NCBI GenBank assembly: GCA_964387645.1
Contig: CAYLYM010000003.1
Span: forward strand, 8,882 to 72,881
Origin: CAYLYM01 sp964387645
Lineage (GTDB): Bacteria > Calditrichota > Calditrichia > RBG-13-44-9
Length of the DNA: 64,000 nucleotides
Direction of reading: 5' to 3'
The notes under the pieces are model-generated. The model had not been told where the DNA came from and did no database searches. It saw nothing but the letters and a program-made list of their open reading frames with translations. The first letter of the stretch is position 1; every line of letters begins with the position of its first letter. The position numbers were made by a program, and so were the translations under genes. Below are positions 17,579 through 26,576 of the stretch, in pieces.

Positions 17579-18451
17579 ATGAAATCATATTTTTTAATAT
17601 TTTTGATTCTATTGGTCTCTTTTGTTTGGTCCAGTGACAATCCGAAGGAGGTTTTAAAGAAACAGGTTCCCTTTGGTCACGAGAAGAGCTTGAAAGTTTC
17701 CGTTTCATTTGGAAATGGGTCTATCTACATGAGTAAGATAACTTCCAATAATATCTTTGAAGGTGAGTTTGTCTACGAACATTATCGTCCTCAGATCCAT
17801 TACGAGGTAGTCGGTAAAGAGGGACATTTAGAAGTATTTTTTTATGGCAAAGTAAAAAAAGGTGGCAAGGAACGAGGTTCTCACCACATATCATCTTTAA
17901 AAAAGATTTATGATAACAAGCTGCAATTGAATATTTCAGATAAAATCCCTCTGGATTTGAACTTAGAATTGGGTGTAGTTAAAGGAACTTTGGATTTAAG
18001 CGGTTTAATGTTGAGAAATTTAGATCTTGAAATAGGCGTTTGTAAGACTTCTATTATTTTTGACGAACCCAATCCCATTTCACTTGAACATTGTTCGATC
18101 GAGGGAGGTGTGGGCAATTTGATTATTGTGAAATTGGGAAATGCTAATGTTGAAAATTTCCGTTTTGAAGGTGGTGTGGGTTCATATGAATTGGATTTTA
18201 CTGGTGAATACCGGCAAAACATCAGTGCCGAAATTGAGATGGGAATGGGCAAATTGACCCTCTATTTGCCGCGTTATGTTGGAACCAGAATTAAAGTGGA
18301 GAAGTCTTTCTTATCTTCATTCTCAATTGATGAATGTTACAAAAAATCGAATTATTATTATAATGACAAATGGGAAAAAACGCCTTATCAACTGGATATT
18401 GAGGTAAATACGGGGGTAGGGAAAGTTGAAGTTATATGGGAAGATAATTAA
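17579..18451 (+). CDS. Exported toastrack/LiaF-C-like protein
   Basis: 290 residues. A signal peptide (MKSYFLIFLILLVSFVWSS) is followed by repeated beta-strand motifs: DLNLELGVVKGTLDLSGLML, NLDLEIGVCKTSIIF, CSIEGGVGNLIIVKLGNANV, RFEGGVGSYELDFTG, EIEMGMGKLTLYLP and EVNTGVGKVEV. The recurring G-V/M-G-x-x-x-L pattern is typical of the right-handed beta 'toastrack' domains (DUF2154/DUF4097-related). These occur with envelope-stress regulators such as LiaF. It follows the ECF gene by 12 bases with its own AGAGGA ribosome site, so it is co-transcribed and probably part of that sigma factor's signalling or output. It ends before a strong terminator. Confidence 0.75.
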   Translation: MKSYFLIFLILLVSFVWSSDNPKEVLKKQVPFGHEKSLKVSVSFGNGSIYMSKITSNNIFEGEFVYEHYRPQIHYEVVGKEGHLEVFFYGKVKKGGKERGSHHISSLKKIYDNKLQLNISDKIPLDLNLELGVVKGTLDLSGLMLRNLDLEIGVCKTSIIFDEPNPISLEHCSIEGGVGNLIIVKLGNANVENFRFEGGVGSYELDFTGEYRQNISAEIEMGMGKLTLYLPRYVGTRIKVEKSFLSSFSIDECYKKSNYYYNDKWEKTPYQLDIEVNTGVGKVEVIWEDN

Positions 18452-18495
18452 GGATCATCTTGTGTAAAGTTCAATTATTGGTAAAAGATGGTTCA

Positions 18496-18535
18496 CACTA
18501 AAAAGCCCGGATTGTTCGATCTGGGCTTTTTAGTG
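18496..18535 (+). terminator. Rho-independent terminator of the ECF operon
   Basis: A 40-base near-perfect hairpin: CACTAAAAAGCCCGGA pairs with TCTGGGCTTTTTAGTG around a short loop, with the T run inside the 3' arm. It sits 45 bases after the toastrack stop. Confidence 0.8.
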
Positions 18536-18569
18536 TTAATATTTTGAGTTCAATATAAGAGAAATAAAT

Positions 18570-18609
18570 AAAAAAGTCAGACTTCGATTGAGCTCAGTCT
18601 GACTTTTTT
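18570..18609 (-). terminator. Bidirectional hairpin downstream of nrdJ
   Basis: AAAAAAGTCAGACT pairs with AGTCTGACTTTTTT around a 12-base loop. A and T runs on the two arms make it usable from either side. For the minus-strand nrdJ transcript it lies ~125 bases past the stop. Confidence 0.65.
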
Positions 18610-18639
18610 GAGACTATTTTTTAAACTCTCATGGTAAGC

Positions 18640-18690
18640 CCATGTCCACCTATCCGGCGTCCAGGCGGGCCTGTCGAACCATGCCCCTTA
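18640..18690. repeat. GC-rich dispersed repeat fragment
   Basis: A GC-rich patch (CCACCTATCCGGCGTCCAGG, then CGGGCCTGTCGAACCATG) in an AT-rich spacer. It resembles dispersed repeats with a GGTTCGACAGGC core and stands out from its surroundings. It is not coding. Confidence 0.4.
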
Positions 18691-18734
18691 AGATAAAATT
18701 ATCTTATATCAGAACTCACGTTATTTAATTTTTA

Positions 18735-21584
18735 TTATGAACAACCGCTGGTTGTACCGCATTCTAAGCATTTATAGCAGCTTCCATTACGTACCATAAT
18801 GCTTCCACACTCGGGACAATTCGGTGCGTCAGCTTGTGTCTCAAATACATATTGCTCCTGCCGCTCAATAGTGGTTTTTTTCTGGACAGATGCCTTATCA
18901 ATTGGCGGTTTGACGTCTGAGTCTATCGGAGGAGGAACGGCATTTTCGTTTTCTCTCTGGTTAATCAAATTATTTTCTTGAATAAACTCTTCGCTAATAT
19001 ATTTGCGTTGTTCTTCTTTCGATAAGAATTTCATTGCCAACCACCGGAATATGTAATCGGTGACTGATTTGGCAATGGGAATATTTGGATTATTGGTAAA
19101 ACCAGATGGTTCAAAGCGAGTATGGGTGAATTTTTTGCAGAGAACTTCCAATGGGACTCCGTATTGAAGGGCTAGTGAGATTGCTGTTGCAAATGAATCC
19201 ATCAAACCAGAAACAACTGAACCTTCTTTGGCCATGACAATGAATATTTCGCCGGGAGATCCATCTTCATACATACCAACGGTAATATATCCCTCATGAC
19301 CACCGATCGAGAATTTATGGGTGATAGCTTTTCGTTCATCTGGCAATCGTCGGCGATAAGGTCGGCCATATTCCTTGACAGTTTCCTTAATGGCAGTTGA
19401 CAAAGGTTGGGTTCGTTTGCTATTATCGCGATAAATAGCTATGGCTTTAACTCCCATTTTCCAGGCGCTCATGTAAATATCCATTATCTCTTCTACGGTG
19501 ATATTTTCCGGTACATTAACAGTTTTAGATATGGCGCCTGAAATGAAAGGCTGAACGGCTGCCAGCATTTTCACATGTCCCATATAATGGATAGATCTTT
19601 GCCCGTTTTTGGGTTTAAAAGCACAATCAAAAATAGATAGATGCTCTTCTTTTAAACCTGGCGCTCCTTCGATGGTGTCGTTTTCGTCGATATAGTTAAT
19701 AATATTTTTAATGGTTGTTTCAGGATACTTTAGTTTTTTTAGAGCTTTTTCAACTGTTTGATTGACAATTTTCAGAAGGCCACCACCCACTAATTTTTTA
19801 TATTTCACCAGAGCAATATCCGGTTCTACACCGGTGGTGTCGCAGTCCATCATGAAGGCAATGGTTCCGGTAGGAGCCAGTACGGTAACTTGCGCATTGC
19901 GGTAACCATGTTTTTTACCATTCTGGTAAGCTTCATCCCATACCTGGCAGGAGGCCTTAAATAATTCCTCTGGAAGATTTGTTTTATCTAAATTGTAGGC
20001 TGCAGTTCGATGTTTTTGGATTACCCGAAGCATGGGTTCACGGTTTTTATAAAATTCCTCGAAAGGACCCATTACTTCTGCCAATTCGCTGGATGTTAAA
20101 TAGGCCTGACCACACATGATGGAGGTAATCGCTGCAGCGTAAGTGCGTCCTTCATCACTATCGTATGGCAATCCTCGCGACATTAACAAGGCGCCCAGAT
20201 TGGCGTATCCCAGACCAAGCGTTCTGAAAAGGTGCGAATTTTGGGCAATTTCTTCACGTGGATAGCTGGAATTGTCCACGATAATTTCCATAGCCGTGAT
20301 CAAAACCCGCGTAGCTTTACGGAATGCTTCAATATCGAATTCGTCATCTTCATTAAGGAATTTCATTAAATTTAAAGAAGCCAGATTGCAAGCAGTATTG
20401 TCGATAAACATATATTCAGAGCAGGGATTGGAGGCATTTATCCGAGCCGAGTTAGGACAGGTATGCCAATCATTTATAGTCGTATCGAACTGCATTCCAG
20501 GATCGCCACAGATGTAAGTGCCTTCAGCAATTTGTCTTAGAAGTTCTCTGGCGCGATAACGATTAGAAGGTTTTCCAGTCAATACTTCACGAGTTACCCA
20601 TTCACGATCCTCTTCCACTGCGCGCATGAACTCATCAGTAGCCCGAACGCTGTGATTGGCATTTTGGAAAAATACTGAGCCGTAAGCTTCACCATTAATT
20701 GAGCCATCGTAACCAGCATCGATGAGTGCCCAGGCTTTTTTCTCTTCATTTGCCTTGCAGGTAATAAATTCCATAATATCAGGATGATCTACATTCAAAA
20801 TAACCATTTTGGCAGCACGACGAGTTTTCCCTCCAGATTTAATTACTCCGGCGAAGGCATCAAATCCTTTCATAAAAGATACTGGTCCCGAAGCATAACC
20901 GCCGCCTGAAATGCGCTCTTTGGATGAACGCAGCGTGGAAAGGTTTGTTCCTGTTCCGGAACCATATTTGAACAGCATCCCTTCAATTTTCGCCAGTTCC
21001 AGGATGCTGGCCATATTGTCTTCTACAGAATTGATAAAACAAGCTGAACATTGCGGTTTTTCTTCAATCCCCACGTTGAACCATACCGGGCTATTAAAAG
21101 CAGCATATTGGTTTACTAAAAGGTAAGTTAATTCTGAATAGAAAACTTCGGCATCTTTTTCACTAGCAAAGTAACCATCTTTTTTTCCCCATTCGGTTAT
21201 GGTTCTTGAAACCCGATCAATAAGCTGACGAACACTCCTTTCTCTATTCTCTGTCCCTAGCTGGCCGTGAAAATATTTGCTAACTACAACATTGGTAGCT
21301 AATTGACTCCAGAATTCTGGTACTTCCACGTCGCTTTGCTTGAAAACAATCTCGCCTTTTTCATTAGTGATCATCGCTTCTCGAATCTCCCATTCGAACT
21401 CATCAAAGGGATGAATATCTGGCTTGGAGAAAAAATGCTCGAATCTCATCTTTCTGGAAGTTCTCCTAGAAGATTTTTTATCTGACTTTACCTGATCTAA
21501 GTTAGCCGATCCTTTCTCCTCCTTAAGCGGAAAGAGCAAATCGTCTTTAAAATCGGGCTGCGTGGGGCTCTTTTTCTTTGACAT
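18735..21584 (-). CDS. nrdJ: Adenosylcobalamin-dependent (class II) ribonucleotide reductase
   Basis: 949 residues, full length for the B12-dependent enzyme that reduces ribonucleotides to deoxyribonucleotides in the cytoplasm. Visible features are the ATP-cone-free N-terminus, the PVWFNVG and SACFINSVED segment, the GSGTGTNLSTLRSS stretch, the NPCSE active-site motif (residues 386-390) and ACNLASLNL. Further on are APTGTIAF and a C-terminal zinc-ribbon-like tail CPECGSIMVRNGSCYKCLEC, which carries cysteines for re-reduction. An AGGAGGAGGATTCTA ribosome site precedes the ATG at 21584. It is a single gene with a good promoter upstream and no cobalamin riboswitch that I can see. With metH it shows dependence on B12. 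Confidence 0.95.
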   Translation of the reverse strand: MSKKKSPTQPDFKDDLLFPLKEEKGSANLDQVKSDKKSSRRTSRKMRFEHFFSKPDIHPFDEFEWEIREAMITNEKGEIVFKQSDVEVPEFWSQLATNVVVSKYFHGQLGTENRERSVRQLIDRVSRTITEWGKKDGYFASEKDAEVFYSELTYLLVNQYAAFNSPVWFNVGIEEKPQCSACFINSVEDNMASILELAKIEGMLFKYGSGTGTNLSTLRSSKERISGGGYASGPVSFMKGFDAFAGVIKSGGKTRRAAKMVILNVDHPDIMEFITCKANEEKKAWALIDAGYDGSINGEAYGSVFFQNANHSVRATDEFMRAVEEDREWVTREVLTGKPSNRYRARELLRQIAEGTYICGDPGMQFDTTINDWHTCPNSARINASNPCSEYMFIDNTACNLASLNLMKFLNEDDEFDIEAFRKATRVLITAMEIIVDNSSYPREEIAQNSHLFRTLGLGYANLGALLMSRGLPYDSDEGRTYAAAITSIMCGQAYLTSSELAEVMGPFEEFYKNREPMLRVIQKHRTAAYNLDKTNLPEELFKASCQVWDEAYQNGKKHGYRNAQVTVLAPTGTIAFMMDCDTTGVEPDIALVKYKKLVGGGLLKIVNQTVEKALKKLKYPETTIKNIINYIDENDTIEGAPGLKEEHLSIFDCAFKPKNGQRSIHYMGHVKMLAAVQPFISGAISKTVNVPENITVEEIMDIYMSAWKMGVKAIAIYRDNSKRTQPLSTAIKETVKEYGRPYRRRLPDERKAITHKFSIGGHEGYITVGMYEDGSPGEIFIVMAKEGSVVSGLMDSFATAISLALQYGVPLEVLCKKFTHTRFEPSGFTNNPNIPIAKSVTDYIFRWLAMKFLSKEEQRKYISEEFIQENNLINQRENENAVPPPIDSDVKPPIDKASVQKKTTIERQEQYVFETQADAPNCPECGSIMVRNGSCYKCLECGTTSGCS

Positions 21585-21695
21585 TAGAATCCTCCTCCAT
21601 GAATACTATGTAAAAATAAGGTTGGCTTTTGAGAATTAATTTATCCTCAATAAAAACATGTGGTTAAAAATAAGACCAATTTTTAACTCAAGCCT

Positions 21696-21724
21696 AAAAT
21701 AAGCTAAATACCTGAAGATGTCAA
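21696..21724 (-). promoter_or_regulatory. Sigma-70-like promoter candidate for nrdJ
   Basis: On the minus strand TTGACA (21724-21719) and TATTTT (21701-21696) are separated by 17 bases. This would give a leader of ~105 bases before the nrdJ ATG at 21584. Confidence 0.5.
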
Positions 21725-22063
21725 CGACAAATTAAGAGAATTTTTTCATTATGATCAGGATCAATTTTAACCTCACTGGAAGAGCGTTTTTGCTGCTGTT
21801 CTACCGTCATCAGTCTGACATGCCAATACTGAAAAATGGATCGATCCAGTGAAAGCTTTCAGGTATATGAGTGGGAAAATCCATATGTAATTACTGAATA
21901 GATTAAAGAGTCATTTCAAAAAACCAGCATTCGGTGTTGCCTGATGGAATCCTTCGATTATGGCCAGATCGGTTAAGATTAAAGTTGATGGTTTCAGTCT
22001 GTCGGGATAAATAGAATCGAACCATGACGTATTTTTAAAGATTTAAGCCGTCTGGGAATCAAT
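21725..22063. other. Intergenic between nrdJ and the DUF2520 gene
   Basis: About 340 bases with no recognisable gene. Composition is slightly less AT-rich near 21780-22040, perhaps old coding debris, but no frame is convincing. It holds the 3' end of the DUF2520 transcript. Confidence 0.4.
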
Positions 22064-22957
22064 TTAAGAAGACCTAAATTCTTCTAATAGATTCTCAATT
22101 TTTTGTTTTAGAGGAGAACCCAAATTGCTGATCTGAAGTAAATTTTTTGTTAATAAAATGTAATCGTCTATCAAATCTTCGTGGTTTGCTTTCAGAAATT
22201 GGAGATGAAATCGGATAGTCTCAATATCCCCCCTTTTAACTGGACCCGTAAGACCCTCAGTTGTTCCTTTTTGGGTAACTTGCATGATTGATGAAAAGAG
22301 TAACGGATTCAACATGGAGAAAGCCTCTTTTTCTCTGGATAAAGCTTTCTTGATAATAGTCTGTGCCATCTCTGCCAGAGCTACATAAAAATTTGCATAA
22401 AAAACACTAGCGATGTGGATGGCTCGTTTTTGTTGATGATTAACACGGAAGCATGGGTTTTGAGTAAAATTAAAAATTGTTTGAAATATCTGGAAAGCTT
22501 CATCGTCACCCTCTATGCTAAACCAAACTTTATTCAGACCAGAGTTCTCTCGAGGATCTGGAGCAAATGAATAAATGGGATGAACACTGGCAATCGCTGC
22601 TCCAAGGTTTTTTAATGGTGATAAAATCTCTGAGGAAAGCGCTCCAGAGGTATGGATAACAATCTTCTTTTTCCAGTTTACATCAGTGAAATTTTTAAGT
22701 TGGTTAACAAGTTCTTTAATTTGATCATCCTGGACCGAGATGACAATAATTTGAGCGAGTGACAATTTTCTAGAATGAATATCTCTATCTATAAAACGCC
22801 ATTCTAATGTCCTTCGTAAAAAAAGAGATCGATCAGTATTTGATTCAACCAACGAGACAACTTTGAATTTATTATTCAAAAAATACTGAACCATGGTTGC
22901 TCCCAGACGGCCAGCGCCTATAAAGAGAAATGATGGTCGTTCACTCCCTACAATCAT
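22064..22957 (-). CDS. Rossmann-fold DUF2520 protein (dehydrogenase-like)
   Basis: 297 residues. The N-terminal NAD(P)-binding domain reads PSFLFIGAGRLGATMVQYFL (G-x-G-x-L-G), then IIVISVQDDQIKELVNQL and KKIVIHTSGALSSEIL, and AAIASVHPIYSFA. The C-terminal half is an all-helical DUF2520 domain (FRVNHQQKRAIHIASVFYAN then ALAEMAQTIIKKALSREKEA). The family resembles pantothenate-type or F420-dependent NADP reductases but has no established reaction. It follows the 424-residue unknown gene with a 55-base gap on the same strand and so shares its promoter at 24317-24345. Confidence 0.85.
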   Translation of the reverse strand: MIVGSERPSFLFIGAGRLGATMVQYFLNNKFKVVSLVESNTDRSLFLRRTLEWRFIDRDIHSRKLSLAQIIVISVQDDQIKELVNQLKNFTDVNWKKKIVIHTSGALSSEILSPLKNLGAAIASVHPIYSFAPDPRENSGLNKVWFSIEGDDEAFQIFQTIFNFTQNPCFRVNHQQKRAIHIASVFYANFYVALAEMAQTIIKKALSREKEAFSMLNPLLFSSIMQVTQKGTTEGLTGPVKRGDIETIRFHLQFLKANHEDLIDDYILLTKNLLQISNLGSPLKQKIENLLEEFRSS

Positions 22958-23012
22958 AATTCCTCCAACTTGTTTGGTAAATTTGATATAGTTCCGATGG
23001 TAAAAAACTTAT

Positions 23013-24287
23013 CTAAAATTCCGGCTTTTTTAACAATTTATCTTTAGGGAAATAGCGATTGTAAATGATATCAGAAAATTCCAGAGCTTCTTTCGAATAA
23101 GGATTAACTGATGATTGGTAAAACATTTCATCAATAGCTCCAGATGCTTGTTTCCAGGTAGGAATAGAGTTTAAAAAATCAATAAATTCATAATAACGCT
23201 TTTCGTTCTTGTTGAAAATTTTTTTGATAAATTTCTTACTTTGTTTCTTGCTAATTAAAGAGTAGAGGTCTGCCAAAGTATCACCTTTAATTTTTTCAGC
23301 AACCAATTCAGCTAATTGCTCTGCAGCAGGAATAGTTGATTGGGGAGCAGCTTCTTCCTCTTCTTCTACTCCTTCTTCAAGTTCTGTTTCAACTTGCATT
23401 TCGGGAGGTATCTCCACCTCTGCTTCTACGGTAATTTTTTCCACCTGAACCTCAGGTTTGGCACTTTCGATATCAGCGATCTTCTCAATCGAAATTTCTT
23501 CTTTTTCTCTGGCGATACTCCTCTCTCGTTTTGTCTTACCAGAACGGAGTAAGTCCTCTAATTCAAAAATCGATAACTCTCGAGTTCCATCTTTTTCTTC
23601 AGCTTCAACTAGCTTTAAATAATCCATTAGTTCTCTATCTTTAAATGCCTTAATTAAAATATCAACCGGTAAATTTTCCGATGGGGCTCGACCTTCATTA
23701 AGAAAATCGAGAATAACTTTACATGTTTTTAGTGTATTTCCAAGAGGATCTTTGCAATAAACTTGGTGGTCAATTTCACGAATCAACTCTTCAAATTGAT
23801 TTTGAGAAATCTCTCGGAGGTATTTCAGGTTAAAATAATCAGTGAGTGCGTCCTTATAATACTGAAATTTATCAAAATATTTCAACATATCATAAATGTC
23901 CATAGTAGTAATAACAAAACTATCTTTAAACAGAAATTGTGTTAATGTTTGATGAGGACGAATCAGGTAGTTTGCTTCAAGTTTAATAGCACGTTCTAAC
24001 AATTGGTTAAATTTATTTATATGAAAGGTAGCGGTTTGTTTTAAAATATCGAAGATTTTGTCGATTAAAACTCTTATTTCCGGGAGATCATAATTGAAAC
24101 GCTCGTTCGATGTAAATTTATCCGCTTCTTCTCGGAGCCAGAGCTCAACTTCCTGGTCAAAGAAATGTTTCACAGATGAAGGTATATTTCGCGATAATAT
24201 ATAATTTAAAGGAATATTGTACATGTTTTGTATTAAAACTTCTTTTTTTATCTTTTCTATAATATTGTGAATGATTTCGTCTAACAT
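23013..24287 (-). CDS. Conserved hypothetical protein with acidic linker
   Basis: 424 residues, soluble, no signal. The N-terminal ~250 residues are helical and rich in aromatic and charged residues. A low-complexity Glu-rich linker (about 258-318, including GVEEEEEAAPQS) leads to a ~100-residue C-terminal helical domain. That domain contains ISKKQSKKFIKKIFNKNEKR, FLNSIPTWKQASGAIDEMFY and NPYSKEALEFSDIIYNRYFP. I do not recognise a named family. The two-domain layout with an acidic linker suggests a protein-interaction role, which is a guess. It is the first gene of a two-gene operon with the DUF2520 protein. AAAAGGAGAAT precedes the ATG. Confidence 0.7.
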   Translation of the reverse strand: MLDEIIHNIIEKIKKEVLIQNMYNIPLNYILSRNIPSSVKHFFDQEVELWLREEADKFTSNERFNYDLPEIRVLIDKIFDILKQTATFHINKFNQLLERAIKLEANYLIRPHQTLTQFLFKDSFVITTMDIYDMLKYFDKFQYYKDALTDYFNLKYLREISQNQFEELIREIDHQVYCKDPLGNTLKTCKVILDFLNEGRAPSENLPVDILIKAFKDRELMDYLKLVEAEEKDGTRELSIFELEDLLRSGKTKRERSIAREKEEISIEKIADIESAKPEVQVEKITVEAEVEIPPEMQVETELEEGVEEEEEAAPQSTIPAAEQLAELVAEKIKGDTLADLYSLISKKQSKKFIKKIFNKNEKRYYEFIDFLNSIPTWKQASGAIDEMFYQSSVNPYSKEALEFSDIIYNRYFPKDKLLKKPEF

Positions 24288-24316
24288 GGCAAAATTCTCC
24301 TTTTTACTTTGTGTTA

Positions 24317-24345
24317 ATTATAAGAAGTTAAGCAAATATTTGCAA
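24317..24345 (-). promoter_or_regulatory. Strong sigma-70-like promoter candidate
   Basis: On the minus strand TTGCAA (24345-24340) and TATAAT (24322-24317) are 17 bases apart, the best match in the window. It lies ~30 bases upstream of the ATG at 24287, giving a short leader. Confidence 0.65.
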
Positions 24346-24595
24346 CTGCTTTTGAGCCGAAAACAACCCGATAAAATTTCATCTAAATATAAATTTGTTA
24401 TATTTTGTGAAATCGTTGTGATTCGTTCATACCGTAGTAAAACAACAGTTAACAAGACACTAGAATTGACTAACGCTCTACTCTAGCAGATAAATTTTGT
24501 CGTTCCATAAATAATCAGAATATTTATTAATACAATATTTAAATTGGTTGGTAAGAAAGTTATGTAATCCGGGATTGCCTATCAGAAATTTAAAT

Positions 24596-25647
24596 TCAGT
24601 GTAACTGACTTACTACTTCAATTTCGAAAACATTTTGAACAAAAAAAAGTGTAATGTAAGTCAGAATTCCTGCTACAATAGGCGTAATCACCCAGCCTAA
24701 GGCAATCTTACCTAATATATTAGAGTTAATATTTTTAGATTCCTTAACAAAACCGACTCCAAGGATGGCACCGATTAATGCCTGTGAACTTGAAATAGGT
24801 ACCAGTGGGATAGAAGGCAAATTTAGAATAGAAAGAAAATATGATAAATTTTCTGATGCAAAAAGAAAAAGAACAATAGATTCAGCCAAAACCACGATAA
24901 GGGCCAAAATCGGTGTGAGTTTAAATAATTGGTTACCAACTGTAGTCATTACTCGGTAAGAGTAGGTGTAAATACCTAAACTTATCGCCAACGCACCGAT
25001 AAAAAAAGTTGTTGTTTTCCTGAAACGGTAAAAAGCCCGGGAGGGTGAATATCATTAAACGGTACAGCAGAAACAAAAACACCCATCACATTAGCAATAT
25101 TATTGGCTCCCAGGCTATAAGCCCCAAAAGCTCCGACTAATATTAGCCCACTACAAGTCCACATGTCTAATTCAAGTAAATGGATTCTAGAGTTATCGAT
25201 AAAGAGTTTAAAGATTTTAAAAAGGACTATAGCCACAATAGCAGCCAAAATTGGACTGGTAATCCATGCCAGGACGATATTTATCAATGAGGTATAGTTA
25301 GTGGGCGAACTGGTAAAAAAGTTCCAACCGATAATACCTCCTACAATGGCTTGCGAGGTACTCACTGGCAATTCCCACCGTGTCATCCAGGCAACGGTAT
25401 CTCCTGCACAGAGAGCTACAGTAAACGAACCACCCATGGCATTTACTGCACCCAATTGTTCCAGGGTCCGGGTGGTTCCTGCCCTACTAAAAACTGCACC
25501 AAGAATGACAAATATGCTAACTACTGTTGCAGCAAATTTAAATTTGATCATCCGTGTACCAACTGCTGTTCCAAACACATTGGCAGTATCATTAGCACCT
25601 AATGACCATCCCAGGAACAATCTGCTTATGAGAAAAAACCAGATCAT
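24596..25647 (-). pseudogene. PiT-family inorganic phosphate transporter, frameshifted
   Basis: The 5' half (25647-24982) has the PiT N-terminal signature SLGANDTANVFGTAVGTR, then STSQAIVGGIIGWNF, and the second repeat SLGANNIANVMGVF. It then drifts out of frame after LFTVSGKQQL. The 3' half (from 24991 down to 24596) continues in another frame with ALAISLGIYTYSYRVM and VPISSSQALIGAILGVGFVK. Adding one base to the run of seven A/T at about 24998-25004 restores a continuous ~350-residue permease. The lesion is in a homopolymer, so a sequencing or assembly error is quite possible. PiT carriers import phosphate (or metal-phosphate) with a cation. The ATG at 25647 has GGAG 9 bases upstream and follows the DUF47 gene by ~17 bases. 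Confidence 0.85.
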
Positions 25648-25664
25648 TATTTCTATCTCCACTA

Positions 25665-26279
25665 TTAAACATACCGTTTAATAGTAGCAATTGCCAACCG
25701 ATCACACACATCCTCGGCCTGGTCTGCAATTATCTCAATATGGTGAATAAAATAACCCAATTGGAGTTTATAACTATGGGGAATATCCTTCCTAAATATC
25801 ATTCTTTTAATTTTTTCCGCTATTTTATCAGATTCTTTTTCATAATAAATAACTTTATTGATGTGATCTCTAACGGCGTATAATTCTCTAAAATAAGCCC
25901 GGTTAGCCTGAATCATAAATTCAACAGCCTTTACTGAAGCACTGCTTAAATCTTTAAAAAGTATATGCAAATCCTTTGGAATTTCTGGAATTTCGATCGA
26001 GAATTGCAATAATGTTTCATCCAAACGATTAAGTACTTTGTCACTGCTTTCAAGAGTACCCAGGACATCTCCCCGGGCTTCTGGAATCAAAGTATACGCA
26101 TACAATTTGCTTTCAACTTCTCGGCGCAAGTGGTCTGCTCTACTCTCAATGGCTCGCAAATCCTTTAATCGTTGCTCAAATTCATCCATTCGATTTTCAA
26201 GGTAATACTTTATACCCTTCTCAAAAAGAAGAGAACCTCTTATAACCAAATCAAGATAGTCGTCAATCTGTGACTCCAA
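25665..26279 (-). CDS. DUF47 (PhoU-like) partner of the PiT transporter
   Basis: 204 residues, all helical. Segments such as DYLDLVIRGSLLFEKGIKYY, LKDLRAIESRADHLRREVES, TLIPEARGDVLGTLESSDKV and YYEKESDKIAEKIKRMIF match DUF47 proteins, which resemble PhoU and occur directly upstream of pit-type genes. They probably regulate phosphate uptake. The only start I see is a TTG at 26279; the AGAGGA just before it is too close to be ideal, so the start is uncertain. Its stop is ~17 bases upstream of the pit ATG. Confidence 0.85.
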   Translation of the reverse strand: MESQIDDYLDLVIRGSLLFEKGIKYYLENRMDEFEQRLKDLRAIESRADHLRREVESKLYAYTLIPEARGDVLGTLESSDKVLNRLDETLLQFSIEIPEIPKDLHILFKDLSSASVKAVEFMIQANRAYFRELYAVRDHINKVIYYEKESDKIAEKIKRMIFRKDIPHSYKLQLGYFIHHIEIIADQAEDVCDRLAIATIKRYV

Positions 26280-26576
26280 TCCTCTGGTTTTTTGAATAAA
26301 ACGTTCATAACCTACTTTTCACAATTCTATTTATTTTGATTTAAATTAGAATCTTCACCGGTTTAGTGTTGTAGCACTTTAAATTTAAAATTCCCTTCGT
26401 GAATTTTGAATAGTGGAATACGCTTATCTGATTCAAATTAAAAATTTTTTCTTACTCCTTACCCATTACTGAAAATTTACTAAATTTTAAATAACAAAGA
26501 TTTCTTTTCTAGATTGAAATATTTACAGAAGCACCTCAAGCGAAGCGAAAAGGCAATTTTTATTCTTATTATTGCC
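26280..26576. other. Intergenic upstream of the DUF47-pit operon
   Basis: AT-rich spacer between the CYTH gene 3' end and the DUF47 start. It should carry the DUF47-pit promoter, but no convincing hexamer pair or Pho-box-like direct repeat is seen. Confidence 0.4.

Noticed and set aside
24596..25647. Programmed frameshifting in the Pit gene
   Set aside because: A simple homopolymer indel is the more economical explanation; there is no stimulatory structure or precedent in this family that I know of.
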